A DNA stretch of 21,715 nt from a bacterium (GCA_026416755.1 JAOAEP010000160.1:1-21715); one strand, 5' to 3'. Shown: positions 1-8,142, counted from the stretch's first letter. Numbers and translations: made by a program. The notes: generated by a model from the sequence alone, not told the origin.

Positions 1-13
1 TGAGGGAATAAAA

Positions 14-34
14 TGTTAACTTCGTAAGTTAACA
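14..34. promoter_or_regulatory. Perfect 9-bp inverted repeat, possible operator or hairpin
   Basis: TGTTAACTT at 14-22 and AAGTTAACA at 26-34 are perfect reverse complements around CGT. The dyad contains TTCGT at 21-25, followed after seven bases by C33, so it also fits the TTCGT-N7-C motif found upstream of three operons here. Its TTCGT lies 32 bp (about three helical turns) upstream of the better-placed copy at 53-57. It could be an auxiliary operator, or the hairpin of a terminator for a gene left of the window. No good U-tract follows, so I favour a regulatory role. Confidence 0.4.
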
Positions 35-52
35 AATAATTTTACAATTAAG

Positions 53-65
53 TTCGTCTTAAAAC
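53..65 (+). promoter_or_regulatory. Putative AraC-family operator, cluster 1
   Basis: The sequence is TTCGTCTTAAAAC. It matches the copies upstream of the genes at 8143 and 20377 at TTCGT, at the following TT and at the last C. All three end exactly 21 bp before a TTTACA -35 box. TTTC at 72-75 is also at the same offset in all three. The pentamer sits inside a small dyad, TTAAG at 48-52 and CTTAA at 58-62. That the regulator encoded at 7150-8052 binds here is inference from proximity and motif sharing. Confidence 0.5.
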
Positions 66-86
66 AGTTTTTTTCAGTTTTTTATA

Positions 87-115
87 TTTACATGAAAGGG
101 TATCATTGTTATACT
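87..115 (+). promoter_or_regulatory. Promoter of operon 156-7074 (upstream copy)
   Basis: TTTACA at 87-92 and TATACT at 110-115 are separated by 17 bp, close to the sigma-70 consensus. The predicted start is near 122, giving a leader of about 34 nt before the ATG at 156. The -10 box lies inside the first copy of a 19-bp tandem repeat. Confidence 0.6.
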
Positions 116-138
116 TTATTATCATTGTTATACTTTAT
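101..138. repeat. Perfect 19-bp tandem duplication
   Basis: TATCATTGTTATACTTTAT occurs at 101-119 and again without gap at 120-138. Each copy contains the -10-like hexamer TATACT (110-115 and 129-134). The duplication thereby places a second -10 box 17 bp after TTGTTA (106-111), so it may have created a second, weaker promoter closer to the start codon. Confidence 0.9.
106..134 (+). promoter_or_regulatory. Second, duplication-derived promoter
   Basis: TTGTTA at 106-111 (four of six consensus bases) and TATACT at 129-134 are spaced by 17 bp. Both arise from the 19-bp tandem repeat. The predicted start is near 141, which would leave about 15 nt of leader containing the AAGGGAT ribosome-binding sequence. 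This promoter is weaker and less certain than the one at 87-115. Confidence 0.35.
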
Positions 139-155
139 TAAAAAGGGATATAGAA

Positions 156-1286
156 ATGAAAGTTATCAGTATAAAAATGCTCAATTTTAGTAAAAACATA
201 TTTATTATCACCAATTTTTTTCTATGTTTAGTTATTTATTCTCAAAGAAGAAATATTGATATTGATGAAGAAGAATTTTTAAAATACTGGAAATTTAAAA
301 TTGAGATTGAAGAAAAAAAAGAAGGAGAAAAAACACAAATTATTAAAGCATATCTTTGGGTTCCAGAGGATTGCCAAGTTATTAGAGGGCTTATTCTAAC
401 AGGTGGGATTAGTATTGAAGATAATCTTTCAAGGAATGAAAAATTAAGAGAATTTTTGAAAAAAGAGAATTTTGGAATAGTCAAAATAAAGCGAATGTTT
501 CTTTTAAAAACAGATGAAGAAAAAGAAAAGTTTGAAAAAATTTTAATAGAGTTGGGGGAAAAATCTTCTCATCCTGAAATAATAAATCTTCCTTTTATAA
601 CGATTGGACATTCAACAGGTGGGATATATGCAAGAAATATTGGATATTTTTACCCTGAAAAAACTCTTGGGATAATTCATATTAAAAGTGGTAACTTACA
701 AGCATACATCCCAAATCCTGGATTTTCACTAAGTGGCATTCCTTTTCTTGCTGTAAATGGAGAATTTGAAGAATATGGGCCTGATGGTGGTGGAAAAGGA
801 GGTTTAAGAGAAAAGTATGGAAAACAAACCCAATGGATAATGATTAGAAAACAATTATTGTATTTAAGACAGAAAGACGCAAATCTTCTCTTTTCTCTTC
901 TTGTCCATCCTGGAGGTTCTCACACATCTTGGGATGAGGAAATGACTGATTATGTATTGAAATTTATTCAAAAGTGTATTATTTATAGATATCCAGAAAA
1001 ATTTAATCCACTTAAAGATAATTTAAAGTGTAAAAAGATAGATGTTAAAACAGGATATTTGACAGATGCCAATATTAAGTATCCCAAATTTCCTCCTTCA
1101 CCTTTTTTGGAATATAAAGGAGATAAAGATAAAACTTTCTGGCATTTTGATAAAGAAATGGCTGAACTGACTTTTGAAATTCACAAAAAATTAACAAAAG
1201 ATGACCCAAGTCAAGATGAGAAATGGTGGGAAATTGAGGAAGAAATATTAATACCTAAGTTTTTATGGATAAAAGAAGGAAAATGA
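156..1286 (+). CDS. Exported alpha/beta-hydrolase-fold protein
   Basis: This 376-aa protein begins with a hydrophobic N-terminal segment (roughly residues 13-29, ending near YSQ) that looks like a signal peptide. GHSTGG at 151-156 is a typical nucleophile elbow with Ser153. The late HPGGSHTSW at 251-259 supplies the candidate catalytic His (251 or 256). Acidic residues near NGEFEE (201-206) could complete the triad. Length and layout suit an esterase or carbohydrate deacylase acting outside the cytoplasm, but the substrate is unknown. AAGGGAT lies just upstream of the ATG; a second Met at codon 8 would give a shorter signal peptide. It is first in a three-gene operon and overlaps the next start codon by ATGA. 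Its neighbours suggest it removes ester substituents from a glycan cut by the two lyase-like proteins. Confidence 0.75.
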   Translation: MKVISIKMLNFSKNIFIITNFFLCLVIYSQRRNIDIDEEEFLKYWKFKIEIEEKKEGEKTQIIKAYLWVPEDCQVIRGLILTGGISIEDNLSRNEKLREFLKKENFGIVKIKRMFLLKTDEEKEKFEKILIELGEKSSHPEIINLPFITIGHSTGGIYARNIGYFYPEKTLGIIHIKSGNLQAYIPNPGFSLSGIPFLAVNGEFEEYGPDGGGKGGLREKYGKQTQWIMIRKQLLYLRQKDANLLFSLLVHPGGSHTSWDEEMTDYVLKFIQKCIIYRYPEKFNPLKDNLKCKKIDVKTGYLTDANIKYPKFPPSPFLEYKGDKDKTFWHFDKEMAELTFEIHKKLTKDDPSQDEKWWEIEEEILIPKFLWIKEGK

Positions 1287-4135
1287 AATTAGTTTTGTTT
1301 TTTATATTTTTTTTATTCAATCTGTTTGTTTTTGCTAATAATAGTTTCATAATAAAAAATCCAACAAGTAATAGTTATTATTCTATCTGTATAAAGACCC
1401 CTCTAAAATTTAAAAATTTAGTTGAGATAGAGATAATTGATGAAATTTGGAAATCTATACCTTATCAATTTGAAAAAAATTTGGATGGGAACTTTTATAG
1501 TTTATGGATTTTAGATGATTTTCCAAGTGGCTGTGAAAAAAAATATATTATGAAAGATAAGAAAAAAGAAGAAAAAACTAATGGAGAGAAAAACATGAAA
1601 AATATAGAAAAAAATAAAGAATTTATTTTGATTGAAAATGGTAAAATAGGATTAAAGATACCTACCAAAATTGAAAGAAAAGGTGGACCAATAGGAAAAA
1701 TAATGTTAGAAAATAAATGGATTGGCGAAAGTTTATGGAGTAATGAAGTTAAAGATTATTATTGGGAAATTTTAAGTGAAGGTCCTATTTTTTTCAAGAT
1801 ATTACAAAAGTTTAAATTTAAAGATGGGTTTTCAGAGATAATAATAACTTTATTTAATGATAAACCATACATAATTTTTGAAGAAAAACATCAAAACGCT
1901 ATAAGAAACTATTGGGAATTGAATTTAGGGGAAAATTGGCAGATTAATGAAGGATATATATGTGGTTGGTTCGTAACTGAAAGTGAAAAAAGAGGACCAT
2001 CTCCTCATCCTCCATTAAAAGAAGATGTAGAAAAAAAATATGTCGCTCCTTTTCTTTATGAGAATTTAAGGAAAATAAACCTTACTCCACCATTTAAGTT
2101 AGGAGATACAATAACTTTTTTAGAACCAAGGTGGACACAAAATTGTGATAAATCCTGGTTTTTTGGTTATTCAGATGGGAGAAACTTTATGGGTATTATT
2201 CCATCTAAACCAGGTAAGTGGTTGTATCCATATGATAATTCAATTGAAGTTAGAGTAATTAGTGATAAAAAGAGATATTTTGTTTTTCCCTCATATAAAG
2301 GGTCTAGATATTTTTATTTGATTGGTGGTAAAAACGAATTTCTTGAAAAATTAAAAGAATTTACACAATTGGAAATTTTACATCCTTTAAATGAAATTCA
2401 AAATAAATATTTTCTTGAATGGGAAAATAAAGATGGAACTTACGTACCTATTTTCTTTTTTTCAGATGTTTCGTCAAATCCAACTGGTTCAATAAGAGCA
2501 CAGGGAAGAAATCTTACTAAAAATATAAGAAATGGAAAATTACCATCAGAAAATATTAATACTCTTTCCCTTTTCCAACAATATATTGACCCAGACTTTT
2601 GGGGTTATCCTTATAATGGCTGGTCACCAATAAATCCTAATTTTTATACAGATTTTATAAGAATACCCATTTCTCTTTTAACTGGTCTTAAGTCCCATCC
2701 TTTATATCCTATGTTTTTAGAACACCTAAAAAAACTTTTAAATTACCATCTTTCAGCATCTATAATCATGCCTAAAGGAGCAGGAACAGAATGTCCTGGA
2801 TATTTATGGTATGCTTTAACAGTTTTAGCAGATATGGATGAAGTATCTAAAATTTTAGGCATTGAGTTATTGAATGATGAAAGAATTAAATCGGCTATAT
2901 CTTTTCTTTTAAGAACAACCCAACCTATTGGAAACGGTCAAAGAAAAATTTTACCAATGGGAGATACACATCCTCCAGGTCCTACTTTTGAAGAATTAAA
3001 TGAATTTGCTATAAAAATAGGAGTGAATGAAGATTTTAGAAATTGGCAGACCGAAGAATTTCCAGGATTTGGTATTGTTTTTAGGAATAATTCGGGTTCT
3101 AATAAAGAAACTTTTTTTGCTTTTAAATCTGGACCCTCAAGAGGACATTATCACGGAGATCAACTTGCATTTCATTATTGTGCATATGACAAAAGAATAG
3201 CAATAGACCATATGTGTGGTTATTCACCAAGAGCAGACCAAGAACATATGCATAATAGAGTTTTCTTTTCTTTACCTGAGTGGAAATATGCAAATATGGA
3301 TGGATATGAAAGAATAATAGGTTTTAAAAAAACAAAATTAGTGGATATAGGGATAGGACAGGTTGAAAGTAATAGATTAAGATGGATGCCAGAAAAACCT
3401 GAAGAAATTGTTTGGCAAGCAAGATATCCTGAAAGATTTTTTGAAAAACCTATAATTTACAGAAGGTATGTAATATTTATAAAAAGCGAAAAAGAGAGTA
3501 TTCGGGATTATTTTGTTATATGGGATAGATTTAATCTTCCATCCTCAACAATAATGCCAAATTTTGCAATTCATGTTGAATGTGATAGTTTTGAGAATGT
3601 GAAGAATTGTTTTAAATTTGCTGATAAACTTACACTTTTATTTTTATATCCTTACACCTTTAAATTTGAAAGATTTGATTGGAAACATGAAAGAAAGAAG
3701 AAAGATGGAACTATATATTATAGAGAGAAAACAATCGGTTTATTTATAAGCCCTGTTATTAAAGATGATGATTTAAAAGAAAGAGAAGAAATTATAACCG
3801 TTTTATATCCATTAACAGAAAATATCCCTCAAATAAGATTTAATGAGAGAAAAATCATCTTAAACATTGATAATTATCAGGATGAAATTATTTTTAGAGA
3901 TGATGATTTAAAAACAAAAGAAAATATGGGAGAAATTATATTAATAAAAAGAAATGGCAAAGAAATTTTCAGGTTTAATGGAAATGAAATTGATTTAAAT
4001 AGAAATCAAGGGGAAGGATTTTATCCAATTCTTGAAGCAGGATACAATTTTGGGGAAATTCCTGATTTTTTAAAAAAATACATAAATTTTATTCCTAGTG
4101 AAGAATTCTATAAGTTAAAAGAAAGTGGAAAATGA
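1283..4135 (+). CDS. Heparinase II/III-family exported polysaccharide lyase-like protein
   Basis: I chose the ATG at 1283 because it overlaps the previous stop (ATGA), follows GAAGGA, and starts directly with a clean signal peptide, MKLVLFFIFFLFNLFVFANN. The in-frame ATG at 1265 would add six charged residues. The mature protein (950 aa in total) has an N-terminal part with a Lys/Glu-rich linker (about residues 85-115), a beta-rich region, and a helical middle likely to be an alpha/alpha toroid. The C-terminal beta-sandwich carries the family signature: GPSRGHYHGDQ at 617-627, then a segment around IAIDH and HNRV. H622/H624 and D626 match the H-x-H-x-D pattern of heparinase II/III C-terminal domains. 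The family cleaves uronic-acid polysaccharides by beta-elimination. The substrate is not readable here. The next start codon overlaps by 4 bp. Confidence 0.75.
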   Translation: MKLVLFFIFFLFNLFVFANNSFIIKNPTSNSYYSICIKTPLKFKNLVEIEIIDEIWKSIPYQFEKNLDGNFYSLWILDDFPSGCEKKYIMKDKKKEEKTNGEKNMKNIEKNKEFILIENGKIGLKIPTKIERKGGPIGKIMLENKWIGESLWSNEVKDYYWEILSEGPIFFKILQKFKFKDGFSEIIITLFNDKPYIIFEEKHQNAIRNYWELNLGENWQINEGYICGWFVTESEKRGPSPHPPLKEDVEKKYVAPFLYENLRKINLTPPFKLGDTITFLEPRWTQNCDKSWFFGYSDGRNFMGIIPSKPGKWLYPYDNSIEVRVISDKKRYFVFPSYKGSRYFYLIGGKNEFLEKLKEFTQLEILHPLNEIQNKYFLEWENKDGTYVPIFFFSDVSSNPTGSIRAQGRNLTKNIRNGKLPSENINTLSLFQQYIDPDFWGYPYNGWSPINPNFYTDFIRIPISLLTGLKSHPLYPMFLEHLKKLLNYHLSASIIMPKGAGTECPGYLWYALTVLADMDEVSKILGIELLNDERIKSAISFLLRTTQPIGNGQRKILPMGDTHPPGPTFEELNEFAIKIGVNEDFRNWQTEEFPGFGIVFRNNSGSNKETFFAFKSGPSRGHYHGDQLAFHYCAYDKRIAIDHMCGYSPRADQEHMHNRVFFSLPEWKYANMDGYERIIGFKKTKLVDIGIGQVESNRLRWMPEKPEEIVWQARYPERFFEKPIIYRRYVIFIKSEKESIRDYFVIWDRFNLPSSTIMPNFAIHVECDSFENVKNCFKFADKLTLLFLYPYTFKFERFDWKHERKKKDGTIYYREKTIGLFISPVIKDDDLKEREEIITVLYPLTENIPQIRFNERKIILNIDNYQDEIIFRDDDLKTKENMGEIILIKRNGKEIFRFNGNEIDLNRNQGEGFYPILEAGYNFGEIPDFLKKYINFIPSEEFYKLKESGK

Positions 4136-7074
4136 AGAAATTTTTATTATTCTATCTTCTCACTTTACATTTAATTTCTTCTCAAAATAGAATTAGATAT
4201 TCTTTATTTCTTAAAGATGCTTTATATTCTTCAAAAACAAATTCACTATTAGGTCCTCTTTCTTTAGATTTATATGGTAATGGAGAAATATTTGAAAAAT
4301 TCTTTGTAGGGGATTGTTTAAATTATAATACTTCTTTTTGCTTTGGAAAGATTGAAAAATTTGAAAAACAGAAAGACATTTATAGAATTAGAATAAAATT
4401 ATTTTATCTTCCCGATGCATGGGTTTCAGGTGGAAAAGGAATTTATAATTTGAACTTCAGAATAATCAATAATAAAATTGATGGTGAGTATGAAGGGTTT
4501 TTTCTTCCATTTAAAAACCCAGGATTTTCAACATTGCTTCCGGATTTAAATATTTTTGAGGCAGAGAGCAATTTAATTAACTTAAATGGAAAGATTTATG
4601 GAGAGATAAATGAAGAAAAATTTTTAAAAATGAATGGACATCCACGACTTATTACAAATGAAAAGGAGTTAAATGAAATTAAAGATAAACTCAAAAAAGA
4701 ACCATTTAAAAATTATTATGAAAGTTTTAAAAAATCAGAAGATCCTGTCATTAATGGATTTATGTATTTTTTAACAGAAGATACCAATTATTCTATTAAA
4801 TGTAGGAAAATTGTTGAAAATATGATGAATGATTTTACTCCAGGGCCATTCAATCTTGGACATTATCATGGAGAAAGATTAAGAAAGATAAGTATTGCTT
4901 ATGATTTTTGCTATAAAGTATGGGATGAAGAGTTTAAAAATCGTGTTGAAACATATATAAGAAATTTAAGTGAAAGAATATTATTAAGACCGAGTTCCTT
5001 AAGTTCAAAAGTAAATACTCATCCAGTTAGCAACTATTCTGCCAAACTAAATCCAGGTGCCTTTGTTGGAATGTTAACTTTATTAGGTGAAAGATATGAA
5101 AAGTTACCTGAATTAAAAAGTCCAGAAATACTTGATATAAAACCAATAAATACAACAATAGATATCCCTTTTTTGTCTTTACAAAATTTAAGGATGCCTG
5201 AAAAATGGTTATTTAGAGGGCCATTTAATAATTTTTTGCCATACTATGACAAAAACTTTTATAAAGAACCAATTGATATTAAAAACCCTGAAGAATTAAA
5301 AAAGTTTGAACTTCTTGATGAAAAATATATTAGAAAAAAAGAAGGAGTTGTTCAAGGTATAGATGTTTTAAATTCAATTGGCAAAAAATATTTGTGTTGT
5401 GCTTATTATTTGACAGGATTAGAAAATGATAAAGAAAGATATGTTAAATTGAACTTAAAAGGTCCAGGCGAAATTTATGTTAATTTTCAAAAAGTAACAA
5501 CTGATGATATTTTAAAAATTTCAAAAGGAAAATATGTTATATTATTGAAGGTTTATAATGGACTTGTATATCCATGGGGAGAAAATATTTTCTCTTTTAC
5601 CTTGGAAGAAATAAATGAAGAATCTGCGATTAAGTTTATTGAAACAAAAAAACAACAATTTAAAATTGCAAGTGAATATTATGAAATTTTAAAAGAAATT
5701 TATATTGAAAAAGAAAAAGAGAATCCCTTTATATATTTACTTTATGAGTTAGGTAAGAAAAGAATTGAAGAATATGCAACACTTGGACTTGGAGAATGGG
5801 GATTTAACACAGAGGGAGATGCTTATACATCATATTCATGTGATGAAGTACTTCTTGCAGCAACAATTTATAAGAAAATTACTGGCAATGACATAAATAA
5901 ATATAATACAATTGGTAAAATGCCTGTAAGTATTTTTAGTTTAAGTTTATTTAATGGTAAATCTGAAAAAATAGCATATGGAGGTGGTAGAGGTATTTTA
6001 TCTAATAGACATTTATCAAGAGTTTTTCCTCTTATTCCTGATGAATATAAAGATGGAATATTATGGTTTTGGAATAAATTACTAAAAGTTGATGTGAAAG
6101 AAGAAATAAAAAATATTGATGAAATACCTTTTGTTGAAAATACCAGTGAAGATTTACTTTATACATTTTTATTTTATCCTATAAACAGAACACCATTACC
6201 TCCAGAAAAAATGAAATTTCCAAAATTTATTGGAGATAGTTTGAAAGGTGGTTTTATCTTTAGAAACAGATTTCAAGATAAAGAAGACATAATAGTTTCA
6301 ATTTTTGGTAAAAGTTTACCTGTAAGACCTTGTTGGCAAATGAATAATGCAGGTGATTTTAGGATATGGGGCTTAGGTGTAAAATGGTTTATTCAAGGAG
6401 CTGAAGATAAAAATTTAACCTCAAGTATATATCAAAATGTAGTTCAAATCCAAGAAAGGGAACAAAATGGGTTAGGTGGTAAAATAATATTCTTTAATGG
6501 AAATGAGGATGGTTCTGGAGTTGTTTCTTTTGACCTTTCAGATGTCTATCGGTTAAAAATTAATGATAAATTGGATAGTAGAGATAGATATGGGGAAAAA
6601 ATTGAAGAAAATTTAAAGAAAGAAAATATAAGAATAATAAGAAGTTTAGGAGTTGATTATTCCAAATTAAGTGGAGGAGATGGTCTATTTGTAATTGTTG
6701 ATTATTTAGAAATTGAAGGTGAAAAGTTATGGCAAGCAGTAATAGGAGAAGATTTAATTGTTGAGATAAATGGCAATGAAGTTAATTTAAAGTCAAAACA
6801 AACCGCGTCTAACTTGAAATGTTGGTTTTTCCCAAAGGAGGAAATAAATATTTTTTATGGAAGTGAAGTTGATTTTGGGGGAAAAAAGTACTCACCATTT
6901 GGAGGGAAAAAGTATCTATTATGGGCAAAAACAAAAGGAAATATAATCATTACTATTATGTCTTTACAAAAAGGCAACCCACCAGAATTAAAAGTAAAAG
7001 AAGATAGAAAATTTATAATTGGGAGAAAATGTATACTTTTTGATGGAGAAAAAATTGTTTTTGAAAATCTTTAA
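4132..7074 (+). CDS. Heparinase II/III-like exported protein, divergent active site
   Basis: A 980-aa protein with signal peptide MKKFLLFYLLTLHLISSQ. An N-terminal beta-rich domain (to about 160) precedes MNGHPRLIT, a phrase common at the entry of the helical domain of lyase-like proteins. The toroid region contains HPVSNY at 297-302 and GEWGFNTEGDAY at 554-565. The C-terminal part has MNNAGDFRIWGLG from 737, which lines up with the place where heparinase II/III proteins have H-x-x-D before the beta-sandwich strands. Here the His position reads Asn/Ala, so the lyase chemistry may be altered or lost. A putative inserted domain lies at about 330-480 (around EKWLFRGPFNNFLPYYD). The start overlaps the previous stop by ATGA, and the gene is last in operon 1. 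It probably acts on the same glycan as the gene at 1283; family membership is less sure than for that gene. Confidence 0.6.
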   Translation: MKKFLLFYLLTLHLISSQNRIRYSLFLKDALYSSKTNSLLGPLSLDLYGNGEIFEKFFVGDCLNYNTSFCFGKIEKFEKQKDIYRIRIKLFYLPDAWVSGGKGIYNLNFRIINNKIDGEYEGFFLPFKNPGFSTLLPDLNIFEAESNLINLNGKIYGEINEEKFLKMNGHPRLITNEKELNEIKDKLKKEPFKNYYESFKKSEDPVINGFMYFLTEDTNYSIKCRKIVENMMNDFTPGPFNLGHYHGERLRKISIAYDFCYKVWDEEFKNRVETYIRNLSERILLRPSSLSSKVNTHPVSNYSAKLNPGAFVGMLTLLGERYEKLPELKSPEILDIKPINTTIDIPFLSLQNLRMPEKWLFRGPFNNFLPYYDKNFYKEPIDIKNPEELKKFELLDEKYIRKKEGVVQGIDVLNSIGKKYLCCAYYLTGLENDKERYVKLNLKGPGEIYVNFQKVTTDDILKISKGKYVILLKVYNGLVYPWGENIFSFTLEEINEESAIKFIETKKQQFKIASEYYEILKEIYIEKEKENPFIYLLYELGKKRIEEYATLGLGEWGFNTEGDAYTSYSCDEVLLAATIYKKITGNDINKYNTIGKMPVSIFSLSLFNGKSEKIAYGGGRGILSNRHLSRVFPLIPDEYKDGILWFWNKLLKVDVKEEIKNIDEIPFVENTSEDLLYTFLFYPINRTPLPPEKMKFPKFIGDSLKGGFIFRNRFQDKEDIIVSIFGKSLPVRPCWQMNNAGDFRIWGLGVKWFIQGAEDKNLTSSIYQNVVQIQEREQNGLGGKIIFFNGNEDGSGVVSFDLSDVYRLKINDKLDSRDRYGEKIEENLKKENIRIIRSLGVDYSKLSGGDGLFVIVDYLEIEGEKLWQAVIGEDLIVEINGNEVNLKSKQTASNLKCWFFPKEEINIFYGSEVDFGGKKYSPFGGKKYLLWAKTKGNIIITIMSLQKGNPPELKVKEDRKFIIGRKCILFDGEKIVFENL

Positions 7075-7112
7075 AATTTAAGATAATTTCTGATTTACAA
7101 ATTTTCATAAAG

Positions 7113-7141
7113 TTGACTTAAAACGAATAAATTTTTACAAT
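7113..7141 (+). promoter_or_regulatory. Promoter of the AraC-family gene
   Basis: TTGACT (7113-7118), a 17-bp spacer and TACAAT (7136-7141) form a near-consensus sigma-70 promoter. A start about seven bases after the -10 box falls at 7148-7149, right at the ATG at 7150. The mRNA would therefore have almost no leader, which agrees with the absence of a Shine-Dalgarno sequence. Confidence 0.65.
7115..7127 (-). promoter_or_regulatory. Putative autoregulatory operator within the araC-type promoter
   Basis: Read on the minus strand this is TTCGTTTTAAGTC, a member of the TTCGT-N7-C motif set. It overlaps the end of the -35 box and fills the -35/-10 spacer, a position where a bound protein would block RNA polymerase. 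A 15-bp stretch here (7119-7133) is the exact reverse complement of 8051-8065, just past the other end of the gene. Confidence 0.5.
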
Positions 7142-7149
7142 ATAAAAAA

Positions 7150-8052
7150 ATGAAAAAGAAATTCTACACAATAAAAACATATGAGGATATTAAAAAGGAA
7201 GTATTCCCTTTATTTTTGGGGAATCATTTATTACTTGTTTCAAATGTTCAATTAAATATCCATGAAATAAATATACCAACTTATTCTCATTTTCATAAGG
7301 ACTATCAAATAATTTATTATTTAAGTGGAAGTGGTGTTGAAAGAATAGATAATAAACAAATAGAGGTACTTCCAGGGATGGCTATTCTAATTCCTCCTTT
7401 TAAAAAACATTCTTTTATCCCCACATTTAATACAGAAGCACAAATATTTACTTTAAGATTTATTATTAAAAAACAAATCTTAAAGAAGATAAAACCCAAA
7501 GAAAGGAAAATATTTGAAATTATGAAGTTACTTTTTTCTAATAGAGTACACTGGTGGAGTTTATCTGAAGTTAAAAAGAAAGAGATAGAAAATACAATAA
7601 AAAAAATATCAAACATAATAATGACAAAAGAATTTGGTTGGACTATTGAACTGGAAGGATATTTTTATTTGTTATTTAAGATTTTTTTTACCTCCTTTAT
7701 AGAGAAGAAGTATTTGAAAGAGAAAAAAAGCAGAAAAGAGAAATTTTTCACAAAGATACAAGAATATATATATAGCAATATTGAAAGCAAAATTACTTCT
7801 TTAGATATTGCAAAAAAACTTATTCTTTCTCAAAGATATATTCAAAAAATTGTTAAAGATTTCACTGGATATTCTTTTTCTAATTTTGTGAATATGTTAA
7901 GAATTGAAAAAGCAAAAGAACTTTTGAAAAATGAAAATTTCCAAGTTAAATATATTGCGCATAAAGTAGGGATTTTTAATGTAAACTACTTTTCAAGATT
8001 ATTTAAAAAAATTGAAGGGGTCTCTCCCACAAAATATAGAGATATGCTATAA
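7150..8052 (+). CDS. AraC-family transcriptional regulator with N-terminal cupin domain
   Basis: A 300-aa cytoplasmic regulator of usual family length. Residues about 35-105 form a cupin-like ligand domain: HFH at 47-49, LSGSG at 58-62, then LPGMAILIPPFKKH at 74-87, the common metal- or sugar-sensing jelly roll. Residues about 200-300 are the two-helix-turn-helix DNA-binding domain. The first HTH is near 216-237 (SLDIAKKLILSQRYIQ). The second is near 263-287, followed by the family signature FSRLFKKIEGVSPTKYR. No Shine-Dalgarno precedes the ATG, and the promoter position implies a leaderless message. It lies between two co-directional operons that share an upstream motif also found in its own promoter. 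It is therefore the best candidate for a local activator of the glycan genes and repressor of itself. The ligand is unknown, presumably a sugar from the target polysaccharide. Confidence 0.9.
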   Translation: MKKKFYTIKTYEDIKKEVFPLFLGNHLLLVSNVQLNIHEINIPTYSHFHKDYQIIYYLSGSGVERIDNKQIEVLPGMAILIPPFKKHSFIPTFNTEAQIFTLRFIIKKQILKKIKPKERKIFEIMKLLFSNRVHWWSLSEVKKKEIENTIKKISNIIMTKEFGWTIELEGYFYLLFKIFFTSFIEKKYLKEKKSRKEKFFTKIQEYIYSNIESKITSLDIAKKLILSQRYIQKIVKDFTGYSFSNFVNMLRIEKAKELLKNENFQVKYIAHKVGIFNVNYFSRLFKKIEGVSPTKYRDML

Positions 8053-8053
8053 T
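8045..8053 (+). promoter_or_regulatory. Perfect extended -10 sequence overlapping the AraC-family stop codon
   Basis: TGCTATAAT is a consensus extended -10 element and overlaps the stop codon at 8050-8052. No good -35 is present, though extended -10 promoters can do without one. A start near 8060 would fall inside the TTCGT motif at 8057-8061, so bound regulator would then repress. This competes with the promoter proposed at 8091-8118. Confidence 0.3.
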
Positions 8054-8056
8054 TTA

Positions 8057-8069
8057 TTCGTTTTAGTGC
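8057..8069 (+). promoter_or_regulatory. Putative AraC-family operator, pseudopilin/transport operon
   Basis: The sequence is TTCGTTTTAGTGC. It ends 21 bp before TTTACA at 8091-8096. The same spacing and orientation recur at 53-65 and, on the minus strand, at 20481-20493. TTTC at 8076-8079 is at the shared downstream offset. The location, just upstream of -35, is typical for an activator of this family. Confidence 0.5.
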
Positions 8070-8090
8070 ATTAAATTTCTTTTTCTTTTA

Positions 8091-8118
8091 TTTACAAAAT
8101 TTCCAAAAGTAGTGTAAT
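8091..8118 (+). promoter_or_regulatory. Candidate promoter of operon 8143-17091
   Basis: TTTACA (8091-8096) is followed after 16 bp by TGTAAT (8113-8118), or after 18 bp by TAATAT (8115-8120). The -10 match is moderate, which fits a promoter that needs an activator. The predicted start is near 8126, and the strong ribosome-binding sequence AGGAGG lies at 8133-8138. Confidence 0.45.
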
Positions 8119-8142
8119 ATTTAATTAAAAGTAGGAGGGATT

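Noticed and set aside
7060..7112. Terminator between operon 1 and the AraC-family gene
   Set aside because: Only a 5-bp AT-rich repeat (ATCTT ... AAGAT) is present, without a U-tract. Read-through cannot be excluded.
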